DNA from: Pseudosporangium ferrugineum
Lineage (GTDB): Bacteria; Actinomycetota; Actinomycetes; Mycobacteriales; Micromonosporaceae
Assembly (NCBI RefSeq): GCF_003002065.1
Contig: NZ_PVZG01000027.1
Span: forward strand, 1 to 58,279
Reading direction: 5' to 3'
Length of the DNA stretch: 58,279 nt
The stretch's first letter is position 1, and every line of letters starts with the position of its first letter. The notes under the pieces were generated by a model, which was not told the origin of the DNA, ran no database searches, and saw only the letters and a list, made by a program, of their open reading frames with translations. Shown here piece after piece: positions 57,858-58,279 of this stretch. Both the position numbers and the translations under genes were made by a program.

Positions 57858-58279
57858 TGTCAAGCCCCGGGTTTGATGGAGAGTTGGTTAGCTGGTTTTC
57901 AGGGGTGCAATGACCGGCTGGGTCATCACGTGTAGTGCCTCGTGTTCGGCGGGTGGGACGTGGCCGAGCTCGCCGTGCAACCTGCGGTTGTTGTACCAGT
58001 CGATGTACTCGACGGTGGCCATCTCCAGGTCGTCCAGGCCGCGCCACGGACCCTTGTTGCGCACGAGTTCGGCCTTGTAGAGGGAGTTGAACGCCTCGGC
58101 CATCGCGTTGTCGAACGAGTCGCCCTTCGACCCGACCGAGGCGACGGCGCCGGCCTCGGCGAGGCGCTGGGTGTAGCGGATGGCTCGATATTGGACGCCG
58201 CGGTCCGAATGGTGAACGAGTCCTTGCAGGTCGGCGCCCTGATTCTGGCGGCGCCAGATCGCCAGTTTCAGCGCGTCCA
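57858..58279 (-). mobile_element. IS3-family insertion sequence, right copy (cut by window end)
   Basis: The element begins at 57858 with TGTCAAGCCCCGGGTTTGAT, which matches the inverted repeat of the left copy, and interrupts the reverse-transcriptase gene. Transposase orientation is the same (minus) as in the left copy. Here the orfB 3' half is inside the window, while in the left copy orfA and the orfB 5' half are inside. Confidence 0.85.
57888..58279 (-). CDS. IS3-family transposase OrfB, C-terminal part (truncated by window end)
   Basis: The frame is open to the window end. It reads DALKLAIWRRQNQGADLQGL, then HHSDRGVQY with the second catalytic Asp, then GSKGDSFDNAMAEAFNSLYK with the catalytic Glu. 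It ends IDWYNNRRLHGELGHVPPAEH...QPVIAPLKTS. This supplies the catalytic residues missing from the left OrfB fragment, which stops at YSRMI. By family alignment only about 15 residues would lie between the two fragments. Confidence 0.88.
   Translation of the reverse strand, partial: DALKLAIWRRQNQGADLQGLVHHSDRGVQYRAIRYTQRLAEAGAVASVGSKGDSFDNAMAEAFNSLYKAELVRNKGPWRGLDDLEMATVEYIDWYNNRRLHGELGHVPPAEHEALHVMTQPVIAPLKTS

Overview
The window looks like high-GC actinomycete DNA: G/C-rich wobble positions, GTG and ATG starts with purine-rich ribosome sites, and many ATGA/GTGA stop-start overlaps. It is dominated by a nonribosomal peptide (NRPS) biosynthetic locus of about 52 kb (roughly 3.1-55.2 kb). The locus is two divergent transcription units that fire from one 0.48 kb intergenic region at 28439-28916. 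I do not recognise the product. The genus cannot be fixed from the sequence alone; Micromonosporaceae-like would only be a guess.

Left edge (1-3106): an IS3-type element cut by the window start, sitting in the 3' end of an ISL3-type transposase gene; a 45-base 3' half of a tRNA that looks like an old attachment site; and an orphan NERD/pseudokinase gene resembling the N-terminal part of PglW.

Leftward unit (28438 down to 3107): Val-type A-T-C; C*-A(Ser)-T-C-A(Dap/Dab)-T-TE; SbnA-like and SbnB-like enzymes that make L-2,3-diaminopropionate; a LysA/SbnH-like PLP decarboxylase; a free A domain with a Thr-like code; a heterodimeric ABC exporter; a free C domain; an unusual A-T-C-T-C-T-TE synthetase containing a perfect 1,424-bp internal duplication; and an MbtH-like helper.

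Rightward unit (28917-55207): Ala-type A-T-C; two SyrP-like Fe(II)/2-oxoglutarate oxygenases; a 2,196-aa NRPS with a FkbM-type methyltransferase inside its Glu-type A domain and a phosphotransferase-like domain after its last carrier; C-A(Orn-like)-T-C-A*-T in which the second A domain is reduced to a stub; a free A domain probably serving that stub; an ornithine N-monooxygenase plus piperazate synthase pair; a free Pro/Piz-type A domain, a TE-like protein, a free carrier protein and a flavin oxidoreductase; an AlaX-like tRNA-editing protein; and an unrecognised small protein.

Together the genes predict a heavily modified peptide drawing on Val, Ser, Dap, Ala, Glu, a basic residue, piperazate (possibly dehydropiperazate) and perhaps Thr. 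The candidate modifications are hydroxylation, O-methylation and phosphoryl transfer. Residue codes were read by eye and are inference. No pathway-specific transcription factor was seen.

Right edge (55.3-58.3 kb): an IS630-like remnant, an IS5-type transposase with a 7-bp duplication frameshift, an IS256-like remnant, a group II intron with its reverse transcriptase broken by an IS3-type insertion, and then the window end inside that IS. The two IS3-type copies at the window ends lie in the same orientation and have matching terminal repeats.
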